A stretch of 64,000 nt of DNA, from assembly GCA_963739085.1 (NCBI GenBank), contig CAVTZA010000020.1, positions 1 to 64,000 of the forward strand, in the 5' to 3' direction. Positions within the stretch are counted from its first letter, which is position 1, and every line of letters begins with the position of its first letter. The position numbers and the translations under genes are program-made. Below the pieces are notes generated by a model that was not told the origin of the DNA, ran no database searches, and saw only the letters and a program-made list of their open reading frames with translations. Shown here one piece after another: positions 36,255-45,857 of the stretch. Source of the stretch: DATFQE01 sp963739085 (GTDB taxonomy: Bacteria; Actinomycetota; Thermoleophilia; Gaiellales; Gaiellaceae).

Positions 36255-37833
36255 GACGGCCGATCACTACAACCAGCTGATCCGCGAGGACCTCCGCGAG
36301 CTCGGACTCTCCTACGACCTGTTCACGCGTACGACCACGCCCAACCATTACCGCGTCACACAGGATCTCTTCCGGACGCTCTACGAGAAGGGCTACATCG
36401 TCGAGGACACGATGATGGGCGCCTTCTCGCCAGACGGGCGCACGCTCCCCGATCGCTACATCGAGGGCACGTGTCCCATCTGCGGCTACGAGGGCGCGCG
36501 CGGCGACCAGTGCGACAACTGCGGGAACCAGCTCGACCCGACCGATCTGATCAATCCACGGTCGCGAATCGACGGCTCCACGCCCGAGTTCAGGGAGACG
36601 AAGCACCTTTTTCTCGACCTACCGGCGTTCGGAGAGCGGCTCGCCGAGTGGATCCGAAACCAGGACCACTGGCGGACGAACGTGCGGAACTTCTCGCTCA
36701 GCTTCGTCTCGGATCTCAAGCGACGGGCCGTGACGCGCGATCTCGACTGGGGCGTCCCGATTCCGGTCCCGGGGTACGCGGAGAACCCGAATAAGCGGAT
36801 CTACGTCTGGTTCGACGCGGTGATCGGCTACCTCTCCGCCGCGATCGAGTGGGCGACCGTCGTCGGCCGGCCCGACGCCTGGCGCGACTGGTGGCAGAAC
36901 CCCGATGCGCGCCACTACTACTTCATGGGCAAGGACAACATCGTCTTTCACACCGTCATCTGGCCCAGCATGCTCATGGGCTACGAGCAGGGCGGAGAGT
37001 ACGGCGCCGGGAAGGGCACGCTCGAGCTGCCGCACAACGTCGTCGCGAGCGAGTTCCTGACAATGGAGGGCCGCAAGTTCGCGGCCAGCCGCGGCGTGGG
37101 GATCCTCGTCCGCGACTTCCTCAGCCGCTACGACGCCGACGCGCTCCGATACTTCCTGACCGCGGCCGGCCCCGAGCAGCAGGACACCGACTTCACCTGG
37201 GCCGAGTTCGCCCGCCGCAACAACGACGAGCTCGTGGCGACGTGGGGCAACCTCGTCAACCGGACGCTGACGAACGCGTACCGCAACTTCGGGGTCGTGC
37301 CCGAGCCGGGCGAGCTCACCGCCGAGGACCGCGAGCTGATCGCGGCGGTCGAGGGCGGCTTCGACGCCGTCGGCGAGCACATCGAGGCCGCGCGCTTCAA
37401 GGCGGCGCTGGGTGAGGCGATGCAGCTCGCGCGGCGCGTGAACGTCTACGTCAACGACCAGGCGCCGTGGGCGCTCCTCGACACCGACCGCGAGCGCGCC
37501 GGCACCGTGCTCTACACGTGCCTGCGCTGTGTGGACGACCTCAAGACGATGTTCACGCCGTTCATGCCCTTCACGTCGCAGACGCTGCACGAGCTGCTTG
37601 GTAACGAGGGCGACATCGCCGGTCCGCTCGAGTTCCGCGAGATCGAGGACGAAGGCGACACCCACGTCGTGCTCACGGGCGACTACGCGAGCTGGGTCGG
37701 CTCCTGGGAGCCCGGCGACCTCCCGCCGCGCCAGGCGCTGCGCGAGCCGCGACCGCTGTTCCCGAAGCTCGATCCCGGCAAGGTCGAGGCGGAGGAGCTC
37801 CAGCGGATGGAAGACGCGGCCGACGCAGCGTGA
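36040..37833 (+). CDS. metG: Methionyl-tRNA synthetase
   Basis: 597 residues. HIGH-type motif reads GPRHIGHVAGF; the zinc knuckle has CPIC and CDNC; the anticodon side has TTWGNLVNR-like ATWGNLVNRTL. The KMSKS loop reads FLTMEGRKFAASRGVGI, the degenerate form found in several actinobacterial MetRS. No C-terminal tRNA-binding OB domain is present. Charges initiator and elongator tRNA-Met. Confidence 0.96.
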   Translation: MPPPQKILAAVAWPYASGPRHIGHVAGFGVPSDIFARYHRLKGNDVLMVSGTDEHGTPITVAAEKEGRSSRETADHYNQLIREDLRELGLSYDLFTRTTTPNHYRVTQDLFRTLYEKGYIVEDTMMGAFSPDGRTLPDRYIEGTCPICGYEGARGDQCDNCGNQLDPTDLINPRSRIDGSTPEFRETKHLFLDLPAFGERLAEWIRNQDHWRTNVRNFSLSFVSDLKRRAVTRDLDWGVPIPVPGYAENPNKRIYVWFDAVIGYLSAAIEWATVVGRPDAWRDWWQNPDARHYYFMGKDNIVFHTVIWPSMLMGYEQGGEYGAGKGTLELPHNVVASEFLTMEGRKFAASRGVGILVRDFLSRYDADALRYFLTAAGPEQQDTDFTWAEFARRNNDELVATWGNLVNRTLTNAYRNFGVVPEPGELTAEDRELIAAVEGGFDAVGEHIEAARFKAALGEAMQLARRVNVYVNDQAPWALLDTDRERAGTVLYTCLRCVDDLKTMFTPFMPFTSQTLHELLGNEGDIAGPLEFREIEDEGDTHVVLTGDYASWVGSWEPGDLPPRQALREPRPLFPKLDPGKVEAEELQRMEDAADAA

Positions 37834-38576
37834 TCGACACGCACGCGCACCTCGATGCGCTCGCCGACGAGCCCACCGACGTCGTCGGACGGGCGCGCGA
37901 GGCGGGCGTGACGCGGATCATCGCGGTCGGCTCGGGCATCGAGTCGTGCCGGGCGGAGCTCGCCGTCGCGGACCGGGAGGACGGCGTCTACGCCGCACTC
38001 GGCATCCACCCGCACCAGGCCGGCGGCGAGGAAGCCGAGCGCGTCGACGAGCTGCGCGAGCTCCTCGCTGCGCCGAAGGCGGTCGCCGTCGGTGAGACCG
38101 GGCTCGACTACTACCGCGATTACGCTCCACGCGACCGCCAGCAGCGGCTCTTCGAGGCGCAGCTCGAGCTCGCCGCCGAGCTAGGGAAGCCGGTCGTGGT
38201 CCACACCCGCGCCGCCGACGGCGCGACGGTGGATGCTCTCCAGGCATTTGCCGGCACGGTGGTACTGCACTGCTTCTCCTCGCCCGGCCTGCTCGACGCG
38301 GCGCTCGAGCACGGCTGGTACGTCTCGTTCGCCGGCAACGTCACGTACCCGAACGCGTACGACCTCCGTGCCGCGGCCCGGGCGGTTCCGATCGAGCGCT
38401 TGCTCGTCGAGACCGACAGCCCCTACCTCTCGCCGCAGCCGCGTCGCGGTCGGCCGAACGAGCCCGCGAACGTGGTGCACACCGTGGCGGCGCTCGCGGA
38501 GGCGCGCGGCGATGAAGCGGATCGCCTCGCGGAGCAGATCGACGCCAACGCGGACGCCGCTTTCGGCCTCGCGTGA
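37830..38576 (+). CDS. tatD: TatD-family metal-dependent hydrolase (DNase)
   Basis: 248 residues. Metal-ligand motifs IDTHAHLD, ALGIHPHQ, VGETGLDYYRD, VVVHTRAA, LHCFSS and LLVETDSPYL are all present. GTG start overlaps the metG stop. The position between metG and rsmA is the same as in many Gram-positive genomes. Confidence 0.93.
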   Translation: MIDTHAHLDALADEPTDVVGRAREAGVTRIIAVGSGIESCRAELAVADREDGVYAALGIHPHQAGGEEAERVDELRELLAAPKAVAVGETGLDYYRDYAPRDRQQRLFEAQLELAAELGKPVVVHTRAADGATVDALQAFAGTVVLHCFSSPGLLDAALEHGWYVSFAGNVTYPNAYDLRAAARAVPIERLLVETDSPYLSPQPRRGRPNEPANVVHTVAALAEARGDEADRLAEQIDANADAAFGLA

Positions 38577-39361
38577 GCCGCATTCCCGTCAGTCCCAACC
38601 GCCGGCTCGGCCAGCACTTCCTCGTCGACGAGAACATCCTCGGGGTCATCGGCCGGCTCGCGGAGCTCGAGCCCGATGACGTCGTGCTCGAGATCGGCCC
38701 CGGGCTCGGCGTGCTGACCGAGTACCTCGCCGACCGCGTCGGCCATGTGCGCGCCGTGGAGCTCGACCGCGGGCTCGAGAGTGCACTGCGCGATCGGCTC
38801 GGCGCGCGAACGAACGTCGAGCTCGTCTTCGGCGACGCGCTCCGCCTCGATCACGCGGCCGCGGAGCCGCCGCCCACGAAGCTCGTCGCCAACCTCCCCT
38901 ACAACGTCGCGACGCCGCTCGTCGTCGAGAGCCTCGACCGCGTGCCGACGCTGGAGCTCTGGTCGGTGATGGTGCAGCGGGAGGTGGCCGACCGCTTTTT
39001 CGCCGAGCCGTCCACCAAGGCGTACGGCGCGGTGTCGGTGCTCGTCCAGCTGCTGACCGAGCGAACGGGCTTCCACCCGGTGTCGCGAAACGTCTTCCGG
39101 CCGCGGCCGAACGTCGAGTCCGCACTCGTGGCGTTCCGGCGTCTCGGCGAGGTACCGCCCGACTACCCGCGCGTGAAACGGGTGGTCGAGGGCGCCTTCG
39201 CCCACAGGCGGAAGACGCTCCCGAACTCGCTCGAGCTGGCCGGGATTGCAGCGCGCGACCGCGCGGTGGATGCGCTCACCGGCCTCGCGCTGGCCCCCGA
39301 GGTGCGCGCCGAGGCACTCGTGCCGGCGCAGTTCGTGGAGCTCGCCCGCGCGCTCGCGTGA
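38573..39361 (+). CDS. rsmA: 16S rRNA dimethyladenosine transferase (KsgA/RsmA)
   Basis: 262 residues. RRLGQHFLVDENIL, LEIGPGLGVLTEYLA (SAM motif I), the active-site NLPYNVATPLVVE and VQREVADRFFAEP identify the dimethylation enzyme for A1518/A1519. GTG start overlaps the tatD stop. Confidence 0.95.
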   Translation: MSRIPVSPNRRLGQHFLVDENILGVIGRLAELEPDDVVLEIGPGLGVLTEYLADRVGHVRAVELDRGLESALRDRLGARTNVELVFGDALRLDHAAAEPPPTKLVANLPYNVATPLVVESLDRVPTLELWSVMVQREVADRFFAEPSTKAYGAVSVLVQLLTERTGFHPVSRNVFRPRPNVESALVAFRRLGEVPPDYPRVKRVVEGAFAHRRKTLPNSLELAGIAARDRAVDALTGLALAPEVRAEALVPAQFVELARALA

Positions 39362-40176
39362 GTCGACTGCCTGCACCGGCAAAGGTCAACCTCGCCCTCG
39401 TAGTCGGCCCGCGGCGCGCCGACGGTCGCCACGAGCTCGTGACCGTGCTCCAGCGAGTCGACCTCAGCGACCGGGTGACGATCGGCACCGGCGCGTCGCT
39501 GTCGGTGTCCGGGTTCGCGGGCGACACGCTCGTCCGGCGCGCGCTGGAAGGGCTTGCCTTGGCCGCCGGCGTCGAGCCGCGCTGGCGTGCACGAATCGAG
39601 AAGCGGATCCCGGTGGCGTCCGGCCTCGGCGGCGGCAGCTCCGATGCGGCGACCGCGCTCATGCTCGCGAATCGCACACTCGACGTGCCGCTCGAGCCAG
39701 ACGTGTTGCACGAGGTCGCGGCGAGTCTCGGCACCGACGTCCCGTTCTTCCTTCGGCACGGCCCGGCGCTCGGAACGGGCACGGGCACGGAGCTAGGCGA
39801 CCTCGAGCTGCCCCAGGACTTCTGGATCGTGCTCGTGCTTCCGCACGAAGCGGCGAAGCGGTCCACTGCGGACGTGTACGAGGCCTTCGACGTACGAGGC
39901 GGCGCCGAGGGCTTCGAGAAGCGGCGCGAAGCACTGTTCAATGCGTTGGCCGAGGTGCGGCGGGCCAGGGATCTCGCGGCGCTGCCGCCGAACGACCTCG
40001 CGTCGTCACCGGTCGCCGAAGAGCTGCTCGCGAGAGGCGCCTTCCGCGCCGACGTGACCGGCGCCGGGCCTGCGGTCTACGGGCTCTTCATGCAGCGCTC
40101 ACGCGCAGAGCGAGCCGCGCGCGAGCTGCGGGCTCTGGGGCGCGTCTGGGTGACGGTGCCTGCTTGGTACGGTTGA
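39358..40176 (+). CDS. ispE: 4-diphosphocytidyl-2-C-methyl-D-erythritol kinase
   Basis: 272 residues, GHMP kinase: APAKVNLALVVGPRRADGRH, IPVASGLGGGSSDAATAL (ATP loop), LGTDVPFFL, VTGAGPAVYGLF. Fourth step of the MEP isoprenoid pathway. Translationally coupled to rsmA (GTGA overlap). Confidence 0.95.
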   Translation: MSRLPAPAKVNLALVVGPRRADGRHELVTVLQRVDLSDRVTIGTGASLSVSGFAGDTLVRRALEGLALAAGVEPRWRARIEKRIPVASGLGGGSSDAATALMLANRTLDVPLEPDVLHEVAASLGTDVPFFLRHGPALGTGTGTELGDLELPQDFWIVLVLPHEAAKRSTADVYEAFDVRGGAEGFEKRREALFNALAEVRRARDLAALPPNDLASSPVAEELLARGAFRADVTGAGPAVYGLFMQRSRAERAARELRALGRVWVTVPAWYG

Positions 40177-40179
40177 TTC

Positions 40180-40539
40180 GTGGCCTACCAGACGCCTGTC
40201 CTCGAGCACGGATCGAGCCGCTCCTCGCGGTGGCTGAGGGCGAATCGCCTGAAGATCGCGCTGTGGATCGCGGTGATCGAGGGCGTGCTCGTCGTCTTCA
40301 AGGTGATCGACGTTCTGCCCGCCCTGCTTGTCGCGGCGGTCGTGATCGTCCTCTACTTCTGGCTCGGGCAACGGCTTCGCCCTGGCCTCGTACGCGACGC
40401 CGCGTGGGCCGCCGCTGTCTCGCAGGCGATCGTCGCCCTCGTGCCGTTCCTCGTGCTCCTCGTCGGGACGCTCGCGATCATCGCGGTCGGGGCGACGGCT
40501 GCGGCCGTCCTGGTTTTGCTTCTGACCGGACGCCGATAG
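40180..40539 (+). CDS. Small polytopic membrane protein of unknown function
   Basis: 119 residues from GTG 40180, three bases after ispE. Three hydrophobic segments (IALWIAVIEGVLVVFKVI; LLVAAVVIVLYFWLG; ALVPFLVLLVGTLAIIAVG and a Leu/Ala tail). No recognised family. Likely part of the ispE transcript, ending 17 bp before the tRNA. Confidence 0.7.
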   Translation: MAYQTPVLEHGSSRSSRWLRANRLKIALWIAVIEGVLVVFKVIDVLPALLVAAVVIVLYFWLGQRLRPGLVRDAAWAAAVSQAIVALVPFLVLLVGTLAIIAVGATAAAVLVLLLTGRR

Positions 40540-40556
40540 ACTGATCTCCGAACCAT

Positions 40557-40627
40557 TGGGGCGTAGCCAAGTGGTAAGGCAACGGGTTTTGGTCCCGTGA
40601 TCCCAGGTTCGAATCCTGGCGCCCCAG
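40557..40627 (+). tRNA. tRNA-Gln (anticodon TTG)
   Basis: Complete cloverleaf: acceptor TGGGGCG pairs with CGCCCCA, the D arm is GCC/GGC, the anticodon stem ACGGG/CCCGT encloses loop TTTTGGT (anticodon TTG), and the T arm CCAGG-TTCGAAT-CCTGG is standard. Discriminator G at 40627. The CCA end is not encoded. Confidence 0.96.
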
Positions 40628-40641
40628 CACCCTTTGAGACC

Positions 40642-41982
40642 ATGAGCGACTCCCACTTGGCAGCCCTCGTGATGGCCGGCGGTCTCGGCACGCGCATGGA
40701 GTCCGAGACGCCGAAGCACCTCCATCCGCTGCTCGGGCGGCGGATGCTCGACTGGGTCTTCGACGCGGTGCTCGCGCTCGAGCCCTCTCGCGTCGTCGTC
40801 GTCGTCTCGCCGGCGACCCGGGAGGCGATCGCCGAGTCGCTGCCCGACGGGGTCGAGCTGGCCGTCCAGACCGAGCCGAAGGGAACCGGCGACGCCGTCG
40901 CCTCGGGCCGCGAGACCCTCGCAGGCTTCGACGGCGACGTGCTCGTCGTGTCGGGCGACACTCCGCTGATCACGCCGGACGAGCTCGAGGGCCTCGTCCG
41001 GCGCCATCGGGACGCGCACGCGGCCGCGACCGTCCTTGCCCTGCAGACAGACCGTTCACTGCCCTACGGCCGGCTCGTCCGCGACGGCGCAGGCGCGCTC
41101 CAGCGAATTGTCGAGGCGGGTGACGCGACCCCCGAGCAGCTCGAGGTCACAGAGCTGAACGCCTCGATCTACGCGTTCTCGGCGCCGGATCTCTGGCGCG
41201 CTCTCGAGGGCCTGGACGCGGCCAACGCGCAGGGCGAGCTCTACCTCACCGACACGATCGGCCGGCTCGCAGACGCCGGCCGTCCGCTCGCCGTCCAGCA
41301 CGCCGGGGACCCGGCCGTCGCCGTCGGCGTCAACACGCGTGCCGAGCTGGCGCAGGCCGGCGCGATCCTGCGCGACCGGATCAACGACGCGCACATGCTC
41401 GCCGGCGTCACGATCGTCGACCCGCAGAGCACGTGGATCGATCGCGGCGTGCGGCTAGAGGCGGACAGCACCGTCCATCCGTTCACGGTGCTCCGCGGCG
41501 CGAGCTCGGTCGCCCGGGGCGCCCAGATCGGCCCACATGCGGTCGTGATCGACGCGGCCGTCGGGCCGGATGCGCTGGTCGGACCGTTCTGTTACCTTCG
41601 CCCCGGCACTGTCCTCGAGGCGGGGGCGAAGGCGGGCACGTTCGTGGAGATCAAGAACTCGCACGTCGGCGAGGGCGCCAAGGTGCCCCATTTGTCCTAC
41701 CTCGGCGACGCCGACATCGGTGCGGGCACCAACATCGCCGCGGGCAACATCACGGCAAACCTCCCGCTCAAGCCAGGACTGCCCAAGAGTCGGACGACGA
41801 TCGGGCGCAACGTCAGGACCGGAATCCACAATGGCTTCATTGCTCCGGTCACGATTGGCGACGATGCTTGGGTTGCGGCGGGGTCAGTCATCACGAAAGA
41901 CGTCCCGTCCGAGGCGCTCGCGGTCGCCCGCTCGCGCCAGGTCAACAAGGAAGGCTACGCCGGTCGTGATGGAGACGACTGA
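40642..41982 (+). CDS. glmU: Bifunctional UDP-N-acetylglucosamine pyrophosphorylase / glucosamine-1-phosphate acetyltransferase
   Basis: 446 residues. The N-terminal nucleotidyltransferase has VMAGGLGTRM...PKHLHPL, QTEPKGTGDAV, VSGDTPLI and ELNASIYAF. The C-terminal left-handed beta-helix has YLRPGT, EIKNSHVGEGAK, YLGDADIGAGTNIAAG. It makes UDP-GlcNAc for the cell wall. It begins 14 bp after tRNA-Gln and overlaps prs, a glmU-prs pairing conserved in many Gram-positives. Confidence 0.95.
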   Translation: MSDSHLAALVMAGGLGTRMESETPKHLHPLLGRRMLDWVFDAVLALEPSRVVVVVSPATREAIAESLPDGVELAVQTEPKGTGDAVASGRETLAGFDGDVLVVSGDTPLITPDELEGLVRRHRDAHAAATVLALQTDRSLPYGRLVRDGAGALQRIVEAGDATPEQLEVTELNASIYAFSAPDLWRALEGLDAANAQGELYLTDTIGRLADAGRPLAVQHAGDPAVAVGVNTRAELAQAGAILRDRINDAHMLAGVTIVDPQSTWIDRGVRLEADSTVHPFTVLRGASSVARGAQIGPHAVVIDAAVGPDALVGPFCYLRPGTVLEAGAKAGTFVEIKNSHVGEGAKVPHLSYLGDADIGAGTNIAAGNITANLPLKPGLPKSRTTIGRNVRTGIHNGFIAPVTIGDDAWVAAGSVITKDVPSEALAVARSRQVNKEGYAGRDGDD

Positions 41983-43021
41983 GCTCGCACCGCTTCCGGG
42001 GCTCGAAGTGACGCCGACGGCGCCGACGACTCGCCCCGGCCACTTCATCGAGCGGGGCCCGCAGAAGCGGCTGATGGTGTTCTCCGGCCGCTCGCACTCA
42101 GACCTGGCCCAGCGGATCACCGAGCAGCTGGGCGTCGAGCTCGGCGAGATCGAGCTCGAGACCTTCGCGAACGGCGAGACCTACTGCCGCTACGGGGAGT
42201 CCATCCGCGGCGCGGACGTCTTCATCGTCCAGACCGGCAGCCGGCCCGTGGACGAGCATCTGATGGAGCTGTTCCTGATGATCCAGGCGGCGAAGCTCGC
42301 GTCGGCGAAGCGGATCACGGCCGTGATGCCGCTCTTCCCCTACGCGCGCCAGGACCGCAAGGCGAAGCCGCGCGAGCCGATCTCCGCGCGCTTCATCGCC
42401 GACGCACTGCAGCTCGCCGGTGCCGACCGCGTGCTGACCATGGACCTGCACGCCGGCCAGATCCAGGGGTTCTTCACGATCCCGGTCGATCACATGACGG
42501 CGCTGCCGCTGTTCGCGCGGCACTTCCGCGATCTCGGGCTGACGGGGCCCGACATCGTCTCGGTCTCGCCCGACGCGGGCCGCGCGAAGATGGCGGTTCG
42601 CTTCGCCGAGATGATCGAGGCGGAGTTCGCGATCATGCACAAGACCCGGCCGTCCCGCGACGTGGCCGAGGTGACCGAGGTCACGGGCCGCGTGCGCGGC
42701 AAGACCGCCGTCCTCGGTGACGACGTGATCATGACCGGCGGCACGCTGCTGGCGAACGTCAAGGCGCTCCAGGCGCACGGGGTCACGGACGTGTGGGTGT
42801 TCGCGACGCACGGCCTCTTCTGCGGCGGCGCGCTCGAGCGCTTCGTCGATGCCGGCATCAGGGGCATCGTGGTCACCGACACCGTGCCGATCGACCCGCT
42901 CAGGCGGCCGGAGAACCTGACCGTCCTGCCGGTGTCCGGCCTGCTCGCGGAGACGATCATGAACGTCTTCGAGGACGACTCCGTCTCCGCCATCTTCGGC
43001 GGCGAGAACCAGCTCTTCTGA
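41969..43021 (+). CDS. prs: Ribose-phosphate pyrophosphokinase
   Basis: 350 residues, a little long because of a 33-residue N-terminal extension before KRLMVFSGRSHSDLAQ. Core motifs: FANGETYCRYGESIRG, PYARQDRK, MDLHAGQIQGFF, VSPDAGRAK, and the PRPP loop LGDDVIMTGGTL. Supplies PRPP for nucleotides, His and Trp. ATG 41969 overlaps the glmU stop by 14 bp. Confidence 0.94.
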   Translation: METTELAPLPGLEVTPTAPTTRPGHFIERGPQKRLMVFSGRSHSDLAQRITEQLGVELGEIELETFANGETYCRYGESIRGADVFIVQTGSRPVDEHLMELFLMIQAAKLASAKRITAVMPLFPYARQDRKAKPREPISARFIADALQLAGADRVLTMDLHAGQIQGFFTIPVDHMTALPLFARHFRDLGLTGPDIVSVSPDAGRAKMAVRFAEMIEAEFAIMHKTRPSRDVAEVTEVTGRVRGKTAVLGDDVIMTGGTLLANVKALQAHGVTDVWVFATHGLFCGGALERFVDAGIRGIVVTDTVPIDPLRRPENLTVLPVSGLLAETIMNVFEDDSVSAIFGGENQLF

Positions 43022-43169
43022 CGGACTGCGGACCTCGCGACGTCGCGTAGCCACGCGGGCGGAGATTAAAAAACGCTGAAACAACGCCGCGAACCCTGCC
43101 TGGGCGCGGCAGCAGCGGATACATGCCTTCGGTGGCCGGGGCTCCTCCCGGTCAGGCGAAGGAGGTTTC

Positions 43170-44317
43170 ATGAGACGCATATACGTTCTCTGGGCAGTGC
43201 TGGCCGTCGTCGCGACGGCCGCGCTCACTGCTCAGGCCGCGTTCGCCCACGGGCGGCCGAGCCACCGCGGCAAGAAGGCCGCGGTCGTGTTCGTCCAGAC
43301 GAACGAGCTCAACGGCAACCGGATCGTCGTCTACGACCGCGGCGGCGACGGGCGTCTGAGCGAGGCAGGCAGGTATCCGACCGGCGGAAACGGAGGAGCG
43401 GCAGCTCCCGGAACGGAATCCGACCGGCTTGCATCGCAGGGCTCGCTCGTCTACGACGCGCGCCATGCATTGCTGCTGGCGGTCAACGCCGGAAGCAACT
43501 CGGTCTCGGCGTTCCGCGTCCACGGCAATCGGCTCGACCTCACCGCCGTCGTGCCTTCGGGGGGCGACTTCCCCGCGAGCATTGCGGTCTCCCGCGACCT
43601 CGTCTACGTGCTGAACTCAGGCGGGAGCGGCATCGTCCAGGGGTTCCGGATCCGGGGCCATCGGCTGCACCGGCTCCACGGCTCGGCGCGATCGCTCGGG
43701 CTCGCCAACGCCGTGCCGCCGGACTTTCTGACCTCGCCGGGCCAGGTGGGCTTCTCGCCGGACGGGCGGCAGCTCGTCGTCACGACGAAGGCGAGCGGGA
43801 GCGCCATCGACGTATTTCGCGTGCGACGCGACGGCCGGCTGTCGGAGCAGCCGACGGTCAATCCGTCGGCGACGCCCGTTCCTTTCGCGTTCACCTTCGA
43901 TCCCGCAGGCAGGCTCGTCGTCGGTGAAGCCGGGACGAGCTCGGTGACCACCTACACGCTGAACGGCGACGGCACGCTCTCGGGCGCCAGTCGCTCAGCG
44001 ACAACCAGGTGGCGCTGTGCTGGATTCAGGCCGTGCGCGGCTTCTACTACGTCGCGAACACCGGGAGCAACACGCTCAGCGCCTACCGCATCGATCGGTC
44101 GGGCAAGCCGACGCTCGTCGGTGCGACCGGCGTCGTTGCGACGACCGAGGCCGGGCCGATCGACCTGGCCGCACCGAGCGAGGGCAACTTCCTCTACGGC
44201 GAGACCGGCACCACCGGAACCGTCGACGCGTACCGCATAGGCGACGACGGGATGCTCACCAAGCTCGGCGTCGTCACCGGGCTGCCCCCCGGCATCGAGG
44301 GTATCGCGGCGACCTAG
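43170..44317 (+). CDS. Secreted lactonase/YncE-like beta-propeller protein (frameshifted)
   Basis: Strong ribosome-binding site AAGGAGG before ATG. Signal peptide (VLWAVLAVVATAALTAQAAFA), then beta-propeller repeats with a recurring sequence (NSVSAFRVHGNRLDL; IVQGFRIRGHRLHRL; AIDVFRVRRDGRLSEQ; SVTTYTLNGDGTLSG). A missing C near 43987 breaks the frame; the C-terminal part (VALCWIQAVRGFYYVANTGSN on) is read in the next frame and stops at 44317, giving about 382 residues. Extracellular; substrate unknown. Confidence 0.8.
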
Positions 44318-44327
44318 TGAGAACGAC

Positions 44328-44360
44328 GCTCGGGAGGGGCTGGATCGGCCCCTCCCGAGC
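44328..44360 (+). terminator. Strong hairpin after the beta-propeller gene
   Basis: GCTCGGGAGGGGC, loop TGGATCG, GCCCCTCCCGAGC: a perfect 13-bp stem starting 11 bp after the stop. Confidence 0.7.
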
Positions 44361-44501
44361 ATGGTCTCCTCTGCCGGACCGGGGGACGTCCACTTCCTCC
44401 GAGCGCTCGTCCGAACGGCCGATGGGCGCCTCCGCGACCGCCACGGAGGATCGGCGGAGCAACGTCGCTGTTTCCGGGGGCGGCGGCAGAAAGGAGTCTC
44501 C

Positions 44502-45575
44502 ATGGGCTCAGGAGCATTCAAGGGCCTCGCCGCCGGCATGATCGTCGGGGCCGCGGTGTTGGTCATGGCCGGGGCGGTACCGGCCGCGGTGGACAACGCC
44601 TACTCCGTGCATCCGCTCGTGTCGGACGTGCCCGGTGCAGCCCCGACGCTCGATCCGAACCTGGTGAACGCGTGGGGCTTGACTGCCACATCGACGTCGC
44701 CGTGGTGGGTGGCGGACAACGGCGCGGACGAGTCGACGCTCTACAACGGCAACACCGGCGCGATCGTGCCGCTCGTGGTCCAGGTCGACGGCGCCCCGAC
44801 GGGTGCCGTAGCCAACACCACTTCCAGCTTCGTCGTGACGAACGGCACGGCCTCGGGGCCCGCGAGGTTCATCTTCGCGAGCGAAGACGGGCAGATCCGC
44901 GGCTGGAACCCCGCGGTCGCGCCGACTGTGGCGCAGGTCGGGGCGGACCGCTCGAACGTCGACGCGAGCTTCAAGGGCCTGGCGATGGCGACCACGGCGA
45001 GCGGCCCGATGCTCTACGCCGCCGACTTCCACAACGCGCGCGTGGACGTCTTCGACGGCAACTGGCACCTCGTCGGCAACCCGGGCGCCTTCGTCGACCC
45101 GAAGCTTCCGTCGGGCTACGCGCCGTTCGGGATCCAGACCATCGGCGGGCGAGTCTTCGTCAGCTACGCCAAGCAGGACGAAGAGGCGGCGGACGAGGTC
45201 GCCGGCCAGGGTCGCGGCTTCGTCGACGCCTACGACACGGCCGGCGCGCTGCTCGAACGCGTGGCCCAGCACGGGCAGCTGAACGCCCCGTGGGGGCTGG
45301 CTCGTGCTCCGGCGAGCTTCGGACGCTTCGGCGGCGACCTGCTGGTCGGCAACTTCGGCGACGGCCAGATCAATGCGTACGAGGAGCTCTCGAATGGACA
45401 CTTCGCGCCTCGCGGCGAGCTGCGCGGTGCGAACGGGAAGTCGCTCGCGATCGACGGGCTCTGGGCACTGGAGTTCGGCAACGGCGCGACGGCCGGGCCG
45501 GCGAGCACGCTGTTCTTCACCGCAGGGCCCGACGACGAGAACCACGGGCTCTTCGGCTCGATCACGCCGGGCTAG
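44502..45575 (+). CDS. Secreted TIGR03118-type beta-propeller protein
   Basis: 357 residues, AAAGGAG before ATG. Signal peptide MGSGAFKGLAAGMIVGAAVL...PAA. The mature part matches the TIGR03118 family by its NAWGLTATSTSPWWVADNG start, followed by SEDGQIRGWNP, LYAADFHNARVDVFDG, YAPFGIQTIGGRVFVSYAKQ and a final FGNGATAGPASTLFFTAGPD. Function of the family is unknown; the architecture is an extracellular propeller. It pairs with the previous gene and is isolated by hairpins on both sides. Confidence 0.88.
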   Translation: MGSGAFKGLAAGMIVGAAVLVMAGAVPAAVDNAYSVHPLVSDVPGAAPTLDPNLVNAWGLTATSTSPWWVADNGADESTLYNGNTGAIVPLVVQVDGAPTGAVANTTSSFVVTNGTASGPARFIFASEDGQIRGWNPAVAPTVAQVGADRSNVDASFKGLAMATTASGPMLYAADFHNARVDVFDGNWHLVGNPGAFVDPKLPSGYAPFGIQTIGGRVFVSYAKQDEEAADEVAGQGRGFVDAYDTAGALLERVAQHGQLNAPWGLARAPASFGRFGGDLLVGNFGDGQINAYEELSNGHFAPRGELRGANGKSLAIDGLWALEFGNGATAGPASTLFFTAGPDDENHGLFGSITPG

Positions 45576-45584
45576 GTCAGGCTT

Positions 45585-45614
45585 GCGGCGGCGCGTCCTC
45601 GGACGCGCCGCCGC
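45585..45614 (+). terminator. Perfect inverted repeat after the TIGR03118 gene
   Basis: GCGGCGGCGCGTC, loop CTCG, GACGCGCCGCCGC: a 13-bp perfect stem 10 bp after the stop. Confidence 0.7.
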
Positions 45615-45680
45615 GCGCGCCCGGCCGTCGACGTGGATCCCCGGTTTGCGACCGGCCGCGCTGAGGGTACGGAGCCTCTC

Positions 45681-45857
45681 GTGCTCCGCATCCGGTCGCT
45701 CCTCGTCGCCGCCTACCTGATCGTTGGCCTTATCGTGGCCGCCAATGACAACTACCTCCGGCACCTCGGGACGGTACGGCAGGTCGTTTCCGCGCTCCTG
45801 GCCATCATTCTCTGGCCGCTCGTCGTCTTCGGCGTCGACCTTCACATTCGCGGCTAG
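45681..45857 (+). CDS. Small two-helix membrane protein
   Basis: 58 residues from GTG 45681: LRIRSLLVAAYLIVGLIVAA, a short loop (NDNYLRHLGTV) and a second helix (VVSALLAIILWPLVVFGVDL). This two-helix layout with WPL and a final GVDLHI is one I associate with small actinobacterial membrane proteins. The 3' end overlaps the start region of the next gene in another frame. Confidence 0.62.
   Translation: MLRIRSLLVAAYLIVGLIVAANDNYLRHLGTVRQVVSALLAIILWPLVVFGVDLHIRG

Noticed and set aside
43022..43169. Riboswitch or terminator after prs
   Set aside because: There is a small palindrome (CGCGACGTCGCG) and an A-rich stretch (ATTAAAAAAC), but no extended fold or recognisable motif; only the ribosome-binding site of the next gene is clear.
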